Below, piece by piece: positions 1-8,731 of a stretch of DNA of 63,040 nt (positions are counted from its first letter, which is position 1; every line of letters starts with the position of its first letter). The position numbers were made by a program, and so were the translations under genes. The stretch is from contig JANNVK010000159.1 of assembly GCA_031414415.1 (NCBI GenBank), positions 1 to 63,040 on the forward strand. The letters are read 5' to 3'. The notes beneath the pieces are model-generated. The model saw only the letters and a program-made list of their open reading frames with translations, ran no database searches and was not told where the DNA came from. The DNA comes from JANNVK01 sp031414415. Its GTDB lineage: Bacteria > Acidobacteriota > Blastocatellia > Pyrinomonadales > Pyrinomonadaceae.

Positions 1-14
1 TATGAATTTAAATT

Positions 15-47
15 GGTGATAGGTTAAATTTGCTTATCGCCTTTTTT
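15..47 (+). terminator. Rho-independent terminator of the upstream gene
   Basis: A 9-bp stem (two G-U pairs) with arms at 15-23 and 33-41 and a 9-nt loop is followed by six T residues. It would end a gene lying left of the window, and it separates that gene from dcd. Confidence 0.7.
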
Positions 48-60
48 GTTTTCAAAAAAT

Positions 61-651
61 ATGTCAATTAAATCTGATAAATGGATTCGCGAACAAGCTG
101 AATCGAACCAAATGATTACGCCGTTTCTTTCGGAATTGCTCCGCGAAGTTAATGGAAATCGAATAATTTCTGCGGGTGCATCAAGTTACGGCTATGATAT
201 GCGGCTTGCGGATGATGGATTTCGCGTGTTTTCACCGATTCGCGGAACTGAAATCGATCCCAAAAAATTTGACGAAGGTTCTTTGATCGAACCGCCGCTC
301 AAAACCGCCGAAGACGGAGCAAAATATTATCTTCTACCGCCACATCATTACGGATTGGGCGTAACAGTCGAAACATTCAAAATGCCGCGAAACGTCACTG
401 GCGTTGCTCTCGGAAAATCGACTTACGCACGAGCTGGATTGCTCGTCAACACTACTCCGCTTGAAGCAGGTTGGACAGGAAGACTTGTTGTAGAAATTGG
501 AAATTTAGCAAATTTGCCATTGCGAGTTTATGTAAATGAAGGAATTGGGCAAATACTTTTCTTTCAATCAGACGATGATTGTGCAGTTTCCTACGAAGAT
601 CGTGGCGGAAAATATCAAGGTCAGACTGGTTTGACCTTCGCGAAAGTATAA
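61..651 (+). CDS. dcd: dCTP deaminase
   Basis: Deaminates dCTP to dUTP in the cytosol, feeding dTMP synthesis. The 196-residue product has the family's usual length. It shows the GKSTYARAGL block (about residues 118-127), the catalytic-Glu segment PLEAGW (Glu135) and the C-terminal GGKYQGQTG nucleotide-closing segment. The ATG at 61 is preferred over an in-frame TTG at 46 because family members start with MSIKSD-like residues. A terminator lies just upstream. accD begins 6 bp downstream, so the two are probably co-transcribed. The sequence cannot tell plain dCTP deaminase from the bifunctional dUTP-forming type. Confidence 0.93.
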   Translation: MSIKSDKWIREQAESNQMITPFLSELLREVNGNRIISAGASSYGYDMRLADDGFRVFSPIRGTEIDPKKFDEGSLIEPPLKTAEDGAKYYLLPPHHYGLGVTVETFKMPRNVTGVALGKSTYARAGLLVNTTPLEAGWTGRLVVEIGNLANLPLRVYVNEGIGQILFFQSDDDCAVSYEDRGGKYQGQTGLTFAKV

Positions 652-657
652 AAATTT

Positions 658-1524
658 ATGGCGTGGTTTTCAAGAAAAAAGCCTAAACTCGATGAAAAAA
701 TTCACGACGAAGAACGCACGGTAACAACCGAAGGCGTTTTTGTGAAATGTCCAGAGTGTGAAAACGCTCTTTACAAACGCGAACTCAAAGAAGCACTCCA
801 AGTTTGTACTTATTGTGGCTATCATTTTCGTTTTTCGGCAAAATTACGGCTCGAAGTTCTCTTTGATGAAGGTGAATTTGAGATTTTGGACGAAGAAGTG
901 ACATCAGCAGATCCGCTCGATTTTGTTGATTCGAAACCTTACAAAGACCGAATTGTTACCGCAAAAAATTCTTCCGGAATGTCAGAAGCAATGCTTTCTG
1001 GCAAAGGAAAAGTTGGCGGACACCTTGTTTTTGCCGGTGCGATGGATATGTCGTTCATCGGCGGTTCGATGGGTTCGGCTGTCGGCGAAAAAATTACGAG
1101 ATTAATTGAACGTGCGATAAAACTTCGTGGTGCAGTCATTGTTTTCGCGGCTTCGGGCGGAGCGAGAATGCAGGAAGGAACTCTCAGTTTGATGCAAATG
1201 GCAAAGATTTCAGTAGCTCTTTCGCAACTCGAAGAAGCACGGCTACCGTTTATTTCTGTGCTAACTGATCCAACGACTGGCGGCGTAACCGCAAGTTTTG
1301 CAATGCTCGGCGATGTGAATCTTGCTGAACCTAAAGCACTTATCGGCTTTGCTGGTCCGAGAGTAATTGAACAAACTATTCGCCAAAAACTTCCAAAAGG
1401 ATTTCAGCGAAGTGAATTTTTGTTAGAACACGGAATGGTCGATAAGGTCGTCGATCGCCGCGAAATGAAAGAAACTATCGTTAGAATGTTAGACTTTATG
1501 ATGAATAATGAAGTGAAATTTTGA
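658..1524 (+). CDS. accD: Acetyl-CoA carboxylase carboxyltransferase subunit beta
   Basis: Beta subunit of the carboxyltransferase that moves CO2 from carboxybiotin to acetyl-CoA, the first step of fatty-acid synthesis. The N-terminal zinc ribbon is complete (Cys31, Cys34, Cys50, Cys53), followed by the crotonase-like carboxyltransferase domain with the GGARMQEG and GGVTASFAMLGD glycine-rich segments. At 288 residues it has normal length. Its stop overlaps the start region of the following SDR gene, and the next two genes also look lipid-related, so this is probably a small lipid operon. The alpha subunit gene is not in the window. Confidence 0.96.
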   Translation: MAWFSRKKPKLDEKIHDEERTVTTEGVFVKCPECENALYKRELKEALQVCTYCGYHFRFSAKLRLEVLFDEGEFEILDEEVTSADPLDFVDSKPYKDRIVTAKNSSGMSEAMLSGKGKVGGHLVFAGAMDMSFIGGSMGSAVGEKITRLIERAIKLRGAVIVFAASGGARMQEGTLSLMQMAKISVALSQLEEARLPFISVLTDPTTGGVTASFAMLGDVNLAEPKALIGFAGPRVIEQTIRQKLPKGFQRSEFLLEHGMVDKVVDRREMKETIVRMLDFMMNNEVKF

Positions 1525-1526
1525 AT

Positions 1527-2408
1527 ATGTTTGCTTCAAACAACTACACAATACTTGAATCCATAATTTTTTTGCCAACTTGGCTTAATGAAGAAAAACT
1601 TAAAAAGGAAGTTGTCGGTAAAACAATTCTCATCACAGGAGCGACTTTCGGCATTGGCGAAAAATTATCTTATCAACTCGCAAAAAACGGTGCAAAGCTG
1701 ATTTTAGTTGCTCGAACGGAAGAAAAATTACAACAAATAAAATTGGAAATTGAAACAAACGGTGGAACGGTTTCGATTTTTCCGTGTGATTTGACTGACA
1801 ATACAAGCATCGAAAGTCTTCTGGTTGAATTAAATAAACACACGGACGGTGTTGATATTGTCATCAACAATGCCGGAAAATCAATTTTGCGTTCAATTAA
1901 GGAATCGCTCGACAGATTACACGATTTCGAGCGAACGATGGCACTAAATTACTTCGCTCCGGTGCAATTATTGCTTGGTCTGATTCCGTTGTTGGAGAAA
2001 AATAAAGGACATATTATCAATGTTTCTGCCGTCAATGTGTTGCTTATTCCGGCACCTTTTTGGTCAGCTTATCAAGCATCAAAAACCGCTTTTGATCAAT
2101 GGTTTCGCTGTGTTTCGCCGGAATTAAACGCTTGCGAAATTAAAACAACTTCGATTTATTTACCGCTTGTGCGAACGCGGATGATTGAGCCGACAGCCGA
2201 ATATAAAAAAGCTCCGGCAATGTCGCCAAACCACGTTGCATCAATAATCTGCAAAACGATTTACACTAAAAAAAGATACTTTAAGCCATGGTGGTTGATT
2301 TTTGGACAACTTGCTTCGGTTGTTTTTCGTTATCCAATTGAGGTTTTTATGCCGAAATTTATTTCACCAAAGAGACACGGAGAAAAAGAGAAGAACAATA
2401 ACTTATAA
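1527..2408 (+). CDS. Short-chain dehydrogenase/reductase (SDR family)
   Basis: A cytosolic or membrane-associated NAD(P)-dependent oxidoreductase of the classical SDR type. The cofactor motif TGATFGIG is at about residues 37-44, an NNAG motif follows mid-domain, and the active-site YQASK is near residue 182 with a Ser upstream. An extra N-terminal segment of about 25 mostly hydrophobic residues resembles lipid-active SDRs. The start could be the TTG at 1521 overlapping the accD stop, or the ATG at 1527; I prefer the ATG. Lying between accD and an acyl-CoA synthetase, it may act on a fatty or acyl substrate, which is inferred from context only. Confidence 0.85.
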   Translation: MFASNNYTILESIIFLPTWLNEEKLKKEVVGKTILITGATFGIGEKLSYQLAKNGAKLILVARTEEKLQQIKLEIETNGGTVSIFPCDLTDNTSIESLLVELNKHTDGVDIVINNAGKSILRSIKESLDRLHDFERTMALNYFAPVQLLLGLIPLLEKNKGHIINVSAVNVLLIPAPFWSAYQASKTAFDQWFRCVSPELNACEIKTTSIYLPLVRTRMIEPTAEYKKAPAMSPNHVASIICKTIYTKKRYFKPWWLIFGQLASVVFRYPIEVFMPKFISPKRHGEKEKNNNL

Positions 2409-2438
2409 AAACTCAGTGCCTCTGAGGTAAATATTTTT

Positions 2439-3986
2439 ATGTTGAAAATTCTAATAAAACTAATAAAAATTCGTCTGCTAACTCCCGCAGGTTTATTTTA
2501 TTTGATGACTTCAGTTTTGGTCGAAGGCTTAAATTTGATGATGCTTTTGCGGCTTGCATGCAAACTTCACGGTAAAAAGATTGCCTTTGTTGATGAAAGA
2601 GAAAAAATTAGTTATAGCGACTTATATCAGCAATCGCAACAACTTGCAGGAATCTTGCAGAAGGATTATAACCTCAAACCGAAACAAAAAATTGCTCTTT
2701 TGTGCAGAAATAACATCTCGTTTGTTCGTGCAATTTTTGCCGTTTCAAGACTTGGAACTGATATTTATTTGCTTAACCCGGAAATGACGATTGACCAAAT
2801 TGAAGCCTTAAATTCTCGCCACAAATTCGATTTTTTTGTTTATGACGAAGAGGTTTCGGACTCGATCATGGAGTTAAATCTTGAAAATAAAGCGTTGATA
2901 ACTTATCACGCAACACAAAACTCGGTTGAAAGTTTCGCTAAAACCGAATCGCCCAAAAGTTCAAAAATAGACAAAACATATTCAACAAACGTTGTGGTTC
3001 TAACCGGCGGAACAACCGGAACGCCGAAAATCGCCAAACGAAAAGCGTCGATTTTCAACTTTTTAAATCCATTTTTTGCCCTGCTTACACAGCTTAATTT
3101 GGACATTTACAATTCGGTTTACATCGCCACGCCTGTTTATCACGGTTTCGGGATTTCGGCTGTATTTATCGGACTGATATTGGGCGAAAAGATGTTTATG
3201 CTCAATCGTTTCGACGCGAAAAAAGGTTGCGAATTGATCCAAAGTAACAAGATTGAGGTCGTAACTTTAGTGCCATTGATGTTGCAAAGAATGTTGCAAA
3301 AAGACTCAAACGCTTTGTCGTCCTTGGATTGCATAATTTCCGGCGGTGCGGCGTTGAACCCGAGTTTGGTTGAGGAAACTTTCGAAAAACTCGGTGACAA
3401 ATTATTTAATCTTTACGGAACTTCGGAAGCTGGATTTTCGGTGATGGCAACGCCGCAAGATTTGCGAAATTCGAGTAACACAATCGGGCGTGCGATTGCG
3501 GGTGTAAAGCTCAAAGTTTTAGATTCGGATGACAATCACACAGAGGTCGGCAAAGTCGGAAGGCTTTGTATTTCAAGCAATTGGGCGGTTAAAGACGCGA
3601 AAAGTAAGGTGATTGAAACGGGCGATTTGGGTTATAAAGATGAATTCGGCTACATTTTTTTGTGCGGCAGAAACGACGAAATGATTGTTTCAGGCGGCGA
3701 AAATGTTTACCCGATTGAGCTTGAAAATATCTTGATAAAACACTCAGAAGTTTATCAAGTTGCCGTAATTGGAATTGATGATGTTGATTTTGGGCAACGT
3801 TTGAAGGCGTTTGTCGTGCTTGCCGATGAAAGCAATCTTGAGGAAAAACAACTGCTCAATTGGCTTTCAACTCGCGTAGCTCGGTTTCAAATGCCAAAAA
3901 AAATCGAATTTTTAGATGATTTGCCAATAACTTCGGTCGGGAAAATTAACAAAAAAGCATTAACAAAAAAAGAAATAGCCGCGTAA
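2439..3986 (+). CDS. AMP-dependent acyl-CoA synthetase/ligase
   Basis: An adenylate-forming enzyme expected to activate a carboxylic acid with ATP and load it on CoA. It has the P-loop-like LTGGTTGTPK near residue 187, the LYGTSEAG A5 motif, the GDLGYKDEFGYIFLCGRNDE hinge region, the GGENVYPIELE A8 segment and the TSVGKINKK A10 lysine near the end. The 515-residue length is typical. A hydrophobic N-terminus (residues 1-40) suggests membrane association. It follows accD and an SDR with short gaps, consistent with fatty-acid metabolism. The substrate cannot be read from sequence. Confidence 0.88.
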   Translation: MLKILIKLIKIRLLTPAGLFYLMTSVLVEGLNLMMLLRLACKLHGKKIAFVDEREKISYSDLYQQSQQLAGILQKDYNLKPKQKIALLCRNNISFVRAIFAVSRLGTDIYLLNPEMTIDQIEALNSRHKFDFFVYDEEVSDSIMELNLENKALITYHATQNSVESFAKTESPKSSKIDKTYSTNVVVLTGGTTGTPKIAKRKASIFNFLNPFFALLTQLNLDIYNSVYIATPVYHGFGISAVFIGLILGEKMFMLNRFDAKKGCELIQSNKIEVVTLVPLMLQRMLQKDSNALSSLDCIISGGAALNPSLVEETFEKLGDKLFNLYGTSEAGFSVMATPQDLRNSSNTIGRAIAGVKLKVLDSDDNHTEVGKVGRLCISSNWAVKDAKSKVIETGDLGYKDEFGYIFLCGRNDEMIVSGGENVYPIELENILIKHSEVYQVAVIGIDDVDFGQRLKAFVVLADESNLEEKQLLNWLSTRVARFQMPKKIEFLDDLPITSVGKINKKALTKKEIAA

Positions 3987-4018
3987 TTAAATGTAATTCG
4001 CGGCTAAATTATTTTTTC
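3976..4018. terminator. Bidirectional terminator between convergent genes
   Basis: Perfect 8-bp arms at 3976-3983 and 3999-4006 (GC-rich core GCCGCG/CGCGGC) are flanked by an A-rich run on the left and a T-rich run on the right. The hairpin can therefore stop both the acyl-CoA synthetase gene (plus) and the TraB-like gene (minus). The left arm overlaps the last codons of the synthetase. Confidence 0.7.
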
Positions 4019-4024
4019 TGCCGA

Positions 4025-4957
4025 TTAAAACTTTATTGCTGTAACGCTATAACCTTGTTTTCTCAGTAACTTTACAACTCCATGTTTTCCGCCCAAATGT
4101 CCGCCGCCAACAGCGATAAACCTTGATTTTTCAGCAATTGCGGTTTCGATTTTAGGAATCCAATTAGTATTCCTTTCGTCTAAAAGATTTGTCATTGCTT
4201 CAGGATCCTCAGCTGACAGCTTGGTCATGGTTTCAAAAAGTTTTTCTGAATCTTGAAGTTTATAACTTGAAATCAAATCTTTAAATTGGTTGAAGGCTTT
4301 TTGTGGATCGGTTGATAGTTTGTATAAATCTTCGGCTTGTTTTTCAATTGGAGTTTTGGCGAGAGTTGCTATTTGAACCTCGACCGATTCAAGTCCTTCA
4401 ATATCTTTTTTGGATTTTGTTGCCATTTCTATAAATTTACCTTCATAAGAAGCAGGAGTTTGACAGCCAACTGATTTCGGGCTTGTGCTGATAATTATTG
4501 ACAAACCCATTGGGCTAAAGGCTTTCAATGCTTCGACAGGAACACCAAAAACATTTTTGAACATTTCATCAACTTTTGCATATTTTTCCGGTGTCAAAAG
4601 CTCTTTCAAATTTTTTCCATCAGGCATATTCAATGCTGTTGTCATTTTTTTCATAACTTCAGCATCGTCCATATCGAGTTCCAAAATTAAACCGTCGGTT
4701 TGGTCAAAATAGGTTGATAATTTGTCCATCGCAAACATATCGTCAGGACAAATAATGTGGACTGTGCCGTATAAATATGAAGGTTTTGTTAAGTTTTTGC
4801 CACTAATTTTGTATAGTAAGCTGTTTGAACTAAGCTGCGAAGCTGATTTTTTAATCGTTATTTTTTTAGACTTTTTGGTTTGAGCAAACCCAGAAACGAT
4901 GCTGAAAATTACAATTAAAACCAATAAGATGTGTTGTTTTTTGAATAAAGTTTTCAT
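4025..4957 (-). CDS. TraB/GumN-family protein, exported
   Basis: A 310-residue protein with a signal peptide (hydrophobic run then GFAQ), followed by a Lys/Ser-rich linker and a TraB/GumN-like domain. The first family motif is LYGTVHI and the C-terminal one is VGGGHLGGKHGVV, which together form the proposed metal-protease-like (Tiki/TraB) site. It is predicted to be periplasmic or outer-membrane associated. The true substrate is unknown in bacteria. It is transcribed alone, convergent with the acyl-CoA synthetase and divergent from folC. Confidence 0.8.
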   Translation of the reverse strand: MKTLFKKQHILLVLIVIFSIVSGFAQTKKSKKITIKKSASQLSSNSLLYKISGKNLTKPSYLYGTVHIICPDDMFAMDKLSTYFDQTDGLILELDMDDAEVMKKMTTALNMPDGKNLKELLTPEKYAKVDEMFKNVFGVPVEALKAFSPMGLSIIISTSPKSVGCQTPASYEGKFIEMATKSKKDIEGLESVEVQIATLAKTPIEKQAEDLYKLSTDPQKAFNQFKDLISSYKLQDSEKLFETMTKLSAEDPEAMTNLLDERNTNWIPKIETAIAEKSRFIAVGGGHLGGKHGVVKLLRKQGYSVTAIKF

Positions 4958-5019
4958 AAATAAAATTTACAGTTCCAAACTAATACGGTCAAACAGTCAT
5001 TTACGTTACAATAATCGGA

Positions 5020-6291
5020 ATGAATTTTGACGAATCAGTTTCATATCTCTATTCACTCGGCAACGAAGTTACGGCGATGAAACTTGGTTTGGAAAATCCT
5101 CGCAAATTATTCAAAGCACTAGGAAATCCACACGAGAAATATTTGAAGGTTCAAGTCGCCGGAACGAACGGAAAAGGTTCAACGTGTGCATTTTTTGATT
5201 CAATTTGCCGAACGGCAAACATCAAAACAGGTTTATTTACTTCGCCGCATTTAATTTCAATTACGGAAAGAATCAAAATTAATGGACAGGAAATCAGCGA
5301 GAATGAGTTTGCAAAATACGCGACAAAAGTTCGTGAAATTACCGAAGCCGAGAAACTCTACGCAACTTTTTTTGAGCAAATAACCTCAATTGCTTTGCTT
5401 GCTTTTGCTGAAAATAATATAGAGCTTGCAATTTTAGAAACAGGTTTGGGCGGAAGATTAGATGCAACGACAGCCGCAAATGCTGAAATAGTTGCAATTA
5501 CGCCGATTGATTACGATCATCAACAATATCTTGGCGAAACTTTGACTGAAATTGCGGGTGAAAAAGCAGCGATAATTCGATTTGATACAAAGGTAGTAGT
5601 TGCACCACAAAACAAAGAATGTAAAAAAGTAATTGATGGTAGATGCCGCGAAGTTGAAGTTGAACCGGTTTGGGCAACCGAAAATATAAAAGTTTCTAAG
5701 CCGAATCCGAAAAATTATGAGCCGTTAATTGCTTCGTTTACAACCGGAACTTCTCATTATTCAACAGTTGACTTTGAATACGTTGGGATGCGTGGGCGAC
5801 ATCAGATTACGAATGCTTCAGTTGCGATTTCCCTTGCGGAAATTCTTCGTGAATTGAAGTTCCCGATTTCGAATGACCAAGTTGTTCGCGGATTGGAGAA
5901 TACAGCTTTTAAAGGAAGGCTCGAATATTACAAAGGCATTTTGTTTGACGGTTCGCACAATGTCGCAGGTGCAAAGGCGTTACGAGATTATTTGCAAGAG
6001 TTTGTTTCGCAACCGATTACGCTGATTTTCGGAGCAATGAAAGATAAACAAATCGCCGAAATTGTGGACATTTTGTTTTCGATTGCTGATAAACTCATTC
6101 TTACGCAACCTGAAAATTCGCGTTCGGCAACAGCGAAAGAGTTATCACGATTCACCGAAAAAGAATTTATTTTAACCGAAAATGTCGCGGAAGCGTTGGA
6201 AAAAGCAAAAATGTTTTCGGGTAATTTAACTTGTGTTACAGGTTCGCTTTACTTGGTCGGCGAAGCTCAAAAATATCTGATTGATGCTTGA
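5020..6291 (+). CDS. folC: Folylpolyglutamate synthase / dihydrofolate synthase
   Basis: A cytosolic Mur-ligase-like enzyme that adds glutamate to dihydropteroate and/or folates. The ATP-binding P-loop GTNGKGST is at residues 48-55, followed by TSPHL and the conserved ETGLGGRLDATT segment. The C-terminal domain carries the LFDGSHN and FGAMKDK signatures. The 423-residue length is normal. It starts about 60 bp from the divergent TraB-like gene and ends before a heptanucleotide repeat tract, so it is probably monocistronic. Confidence 0.92.
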   Translation: MNFDESVSYLYSLGNEVTAMKLGLENPRKLFKALGNPHEKYLKVQVAGTNGKGSTCAFFDSICRTANIKTGLFTSPHLISITERIKINGQEISENEFAKYATKVREITEAEKLYATFFEQITSIALLAFAENNIELAILETGLGGRLDATTAANAEIVAITPIDYDHQQYLGETLTEIAGEKAAIIRFDTKVVVAPQNKECKKVIDGRCREVEVEPVWATENIKVSKPNPKNYEPLIASFTTGTSHYSTVDFEYVGMRGRHQITNASVAISLAEILRELKFPISNDQVVRGLENTAFKGRLEYYKGILFDGSHNVAGAKALRDYLQEFVSQPITLIFGAMKDKQIAEIVDILFSIADKLILTQPENSRSATAKELSRFTEKEFILTENVAEALEKAKMFSGNLTCVTGSLYLVGEAQKYLIDA

Positions 6292-6316
6292 GAGTTTTCG
6301 CAATTTCAAGTTTAAT

Positions 6317-6358
6317 AAAAGACTAAAGACAAAAGACAAAAGACTAAGGACAAAGGAC
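6317..6358 (+). repeat. Heptanucleotide tandem repeat tract
   Basis: Six consecutive 7-nt units of the form (A/T)AA(A/G)GAC lie between folC and gpmA. The tract ends 10 bp before the gpmA ATG, so it also occupies the ribosome-binding region of that gene. It belongs to the dispersed heptamer family seen elsewhere in the window. Confidence 0.75.
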
Positions 6359-6368
6359 TTTTCAGCAA

Positions 6369-7112
6369 ATGTATAAATTGGTTTTAATCAGACACGGCGA
6401 AAGCACTTGGAATAAGGAAAATCGGTTTACGGGATTTAAGGACGTTGACCTTTCGGATAAAGGGCGAATCGAGGCAAAAGCTGCGGGCGAATTGCTCAAA
6501 AAAGAAGATTTCATATTTGACATTGCATATACGTCAGTATTGAAACGTGCAATTCGCACGCTTTGGTCGATTTTGGACGAGCTCGATTTGATGTGGATTC
6601 CAATCGTGAATTCTTGGAAGTTGAACGAACGTCATTACGGCGATCTTCAAGGATTAAACAAGGCTGAAACTGCAGCCAAGTTTGGCGAAGAACAAGTTCA
6701 TATATGGCGACGCAGTTATGATGTTCCGCCGCCGCCAATGGAGAAAGATGATGAACGCTACGAAGGGAATTTTGTAAAATATTCGAGTATTGAAAACTTT
6801 CCTCTAACCGAATGTTTGAAAGATACAGTCGTAAGAGTTGTTCCATATTTTGAAACAGAAATTATTCCGCAAATCAAAGAAGGGAAACGAGTTATCATCG
6901 CCGCACACGGAAATTCGTTGCGTTCACTGGTTAAATATCTCGATAATATTGCCGACGATGAAATCGTCAAACTAAATATACCGACTGGCGTTCCACTGGT
7001 TTACGAATTGGACGAAAATTTGAAACCAATCAAAAGCTATTATCTCGGCGATGCTGATGCAATCAAAGCGGCTCAAGATGCGGTGGCGAATCAGGGGAAA
7101 AGAAGAAAGTAA
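6369..7112 (+). CDS. gpmA: 2,3-bisphosphoglycerate-dependent phosphoglycerate mutase
   Basis: Interconverts 3- and 2-phosphoglycerate in glycolysis and gluconeogenesis. The histidine phosphatase motif RHGE (His9 is the phospho-acceptor) is followed by the family-specific STWNKENRFTGF stretch. The LNERHYGDLQG segment and the second catalytic His in AAHGNSLR are present. At 247 residues it matches the dimeric cofactor-dependent enzyme. The start codon follows a heptamer repeat tract with no clear Shine-Dalgarno sequence. Another heptamer-like tract overlaps its last codons. Confidence 0.95.
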   Translation: MYKLVLIRHGESTWNKENRFTGFKDVDLSDKGRIEAKAAGELLKKEDFIFDIAYTSVLKRAIRTLWSILDELDLMWIPIVNSWKLNERHYGDLQGLNKAETAAKFGEEQVHIWRRSYDVPPPPMEKDDERYEGNFVKYSSIENFPLTECLKDTVVRVVPYFETEIIPQIKEGKRVIIAAHGNSLRSLVKYLDNIADDEIVKLNIPTGVPLVYELDENLKPIKSYYLGDADAIKAAQDAVANQGKRRK

Positions 7113-7133
7113 ATAGAAAAAAGTAAAAAAGAA
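7106..7133 (+). repeat. Degenerate heptamer tract at the gpmA 3' end
   Basis: Four 7-nt units, two of them AAAGTAA and two diverged, overlap the last codons and stop of gpmA. This is weaker than the other members of the repeat family and rests on period and base composition only. Confidence 0.4.
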
Positions 7134-7191
7134 TCGTTGTCGTATTTACTGCTTTGCGATAATTAGACCAAAAACTTGTGGGGAAAAATTT

Positions 7192-7953
7192 ATGAAAATA
7201 TTTAGAGTTTTATTTTTATTTGTGTTGTTTGTTACTGTTTCGGGCGTGGCAATTGGGCAAACAAAAAAGAAAAAACCAACCAAGAAGCCAGTTATTGTGA
7301 AACCAGCTATTGTGAAACCAACGCCGAAATCAGTTTTGACTGATACCGAAATTGATGGCGGTTTGAAAGAAGCATTGTTTTCTGGTGTTAAATCAGCGAT
7401 TAGTTTGCTCGGCAAAGAAAACGGATTTCTCGATGATGCTCGTGTTAAAATTCCGCTTCCGGCAACTTTGGTAAAACTCGAAAAGGGAATGCGACTTGCT
7501 GGTCAAGGCGTAAAGGTCGATGAGTTTATTGCGTCGATGAATCACGCTGCTGAAAAAGCTGTTCCGGTCGCGGTTGATGTTTTTGTCGATTCGATTAAAC
7601 AGATGACTTTTACTGATGCGAAAAACATTTTGTTCAGTAAACAAGACGATTCTGCGACGCAATTTTTCCGCCAAACAACTGAGGAAAACCTTCGTGGAAA
7701 GTTTCGTCCAATGGTTGAAAAGTTCACGGCAGAAACCGGCGTTACGCAAAAATATAAAGGAATGGTCGGCAAACTCGGTGCATTTTCAGGAATTCTCGGA
7801 AAAGATGCAACCGATCTTGATGGCTACGTGACTCAAAAAGCGTTAGACGGATTATTTTTTATGGTCGCCGAAGAAGAAAAGAAAATCCGCAAAGACCCAA
7901 TCGGACGAACGACGGATTTATTAAAGAAAGTTTTTGGAAGTATTTTTAAGTAA
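7192..7953 (+). CDS. DUF4197 family exported protein
   Basis: A 253-residue protein with a signal peptide (about 23 residues ending IGQ) and a Lys/Pro-rich linker. The DUF4197 body has the family features L(K)EAL..GV..AI.LLG, KIPLP near residue 85, MNHAAEKA and a MTFTDAKNIL stretch. It is predicted to be periplasmic or lipid-associated and all alpha-helical. Its function is unknown in the family. It is monocistronic in this layout, lying between gpmA and a regulated satD gene. Confidence 0.85.
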   Translation: MKIFRVLFLFVLFVTVSGVAIGQTKKKKPTKKPVIVKPAIVKPTPKSVLTDTEIDGGLKEALFSGVKSAISLLGKENGFLDDARVKIPLPATLVKLEKGMRLAGQGVKVDEFIASMNHAAEKAVPVAVDVFVDSIKQMTFTDAKNILFSKQDDSATQFFRQTTEENLRGKFRPMVEKFTAETGVTQKYKGMVGKLGAFSGILGKDATDLDGYVTQKALDGLFFMVAEEEKKIRKDPIGRTTDLLKKVFGSIFK

Positions 7954-7991
7954 GTCAATTAGCAAAATTTTAAAATGTAAAACTTAAAAAT

Positions 7992-8053
7992 TATTACTCA
8001 ATACAGTAATAGTCGCACATATTACAAAATAATGTAATAATGTTGAATATTAC
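7992..8053. promoter_or_regulatory. Five-site operator array, TATTAC/GTAATA every 14 nt
   Basis: Five exact hexamers alternate in orientation: TATTAC at 7992, GTAATA at 8006, TATTAC at 8020, GTAATA at 8034 and TATTAC at 8048. Start-to-start spacing is exactly 14 nt every time (6-nt site, 8-nt spacer). Such an array fits cooperative binding of a dimeric regulator. The last site overlaps the -35 of the satD promoter. The SatD protein itself has a C-terminal helix-turn-helix, so autoregulation is the simplest inference. Confidence 0.75.
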
Positions 8054-8071
8054 AAAAAAAAGCTATATAAT
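8043..8071 (+). promoter_or_regulatory. Sigma70-type promoter of satD
   Basis: TTGAAT (8043-8048) and TATAAT (8066-8071) are separated by 17 nt. The -35 overlaps the last half-site of the TATTAC/GTAATA array, so a bound regulator would block RNA polymerase. Confidence 0.65.
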
Positions 8072-8119
8072 CAGATTTCACTTAAAATAGTGAAAGCAAA
8101 TTATTTGGCGGTAAACACA

Positions 8120-8731
8120 ATGATAGCAGTAATTACAGGCGACATCATCAATTCAAAGCTGGTTGAAACAGAAATTTGGTTAAGCACTTTAAAAGAAGAA
8201 CTCAATAAGTTAGGTTCAAACCCAAAAGACTGGGAAATTTATCGTGGAGATAGTTTTCAGCTTGCCATAGATGATGCAGCTCAGGCTCTGATTAGTGCGA
8301 TAAAGATAAAAGCAGCGATAAAATCTAAATGTAAGGCGGATGTCAGAATCGCAATCGGTTTTGGTGGCAAAACTTATGATGCCGCAAAAATTACTGAATC
8401 AAATGGAATTGCCTTTGTGCGTTCAGGTGATAAATTTGAGTTACTTAAAAAAGAAAAACAGAATCTAGCCATAAAATCGGGCTTACCTGATTTTGATTTA
8501 GAAATTAATCTTTATATAAAACTTGGGTTAATAGTAATGGATAATTGGACGAGAAACTCAGCCGAGATAGTCAACATAATGTTAGACATTCCAAATCTGT
8601 CGCAAAATGAATTAGGAAACCTGATTGGAATCAAACAAAGTGCAGTTAGTCGAAGGTTAAAACAGTCAAACTTTGCAGTAATTATGGAAGTCAACGAGAT
8701 GTATAAAAGAAAATTGCGGGAAATATTATGA
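8120..8731 (+). CDS. SatD-family protein with C-terminal HTH
   Basis: The 203-residue product starts at the ATG at 8120 with the SatD-like opening AVITGDIINS. It continues with YRGDSFQL and an IAIGFGGKTYDAAKITESNG core, and ends in a helix-turn-helix of about 25 residues (LSQNELGNLIGIKQSAVSRRL). SatD proteins are poorly understood; the N-terminal fold resembles nucleotide-cyclase-like domains. The stop overlaps the ATG of the DUF3307 gene (ATGATA at 8728), a pairing I recall from other bacteria. An upstream GTG at 8090 is rejected because it is not conserved-looking and has no ribosome-binding site. Confidence 0.8.
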   Translation: MIAVITGDIINSKLVETEIWLSTLKEELNKLGSNPKDWEIYRGDSFQLAIDDAAQALISAIKIKAAIKSKCKADVRIAIGFGGKTYDAAKITESNGIAFVRSGDKFELLKKEKQNLAIKSGLPDFDLEINLYIKLGLIVMDNWTRNSAEIVNIMLDIPNLSQNELGNLIGIKQSAVSRRLKQSNFAVIMEVNEMYKRKLREIL

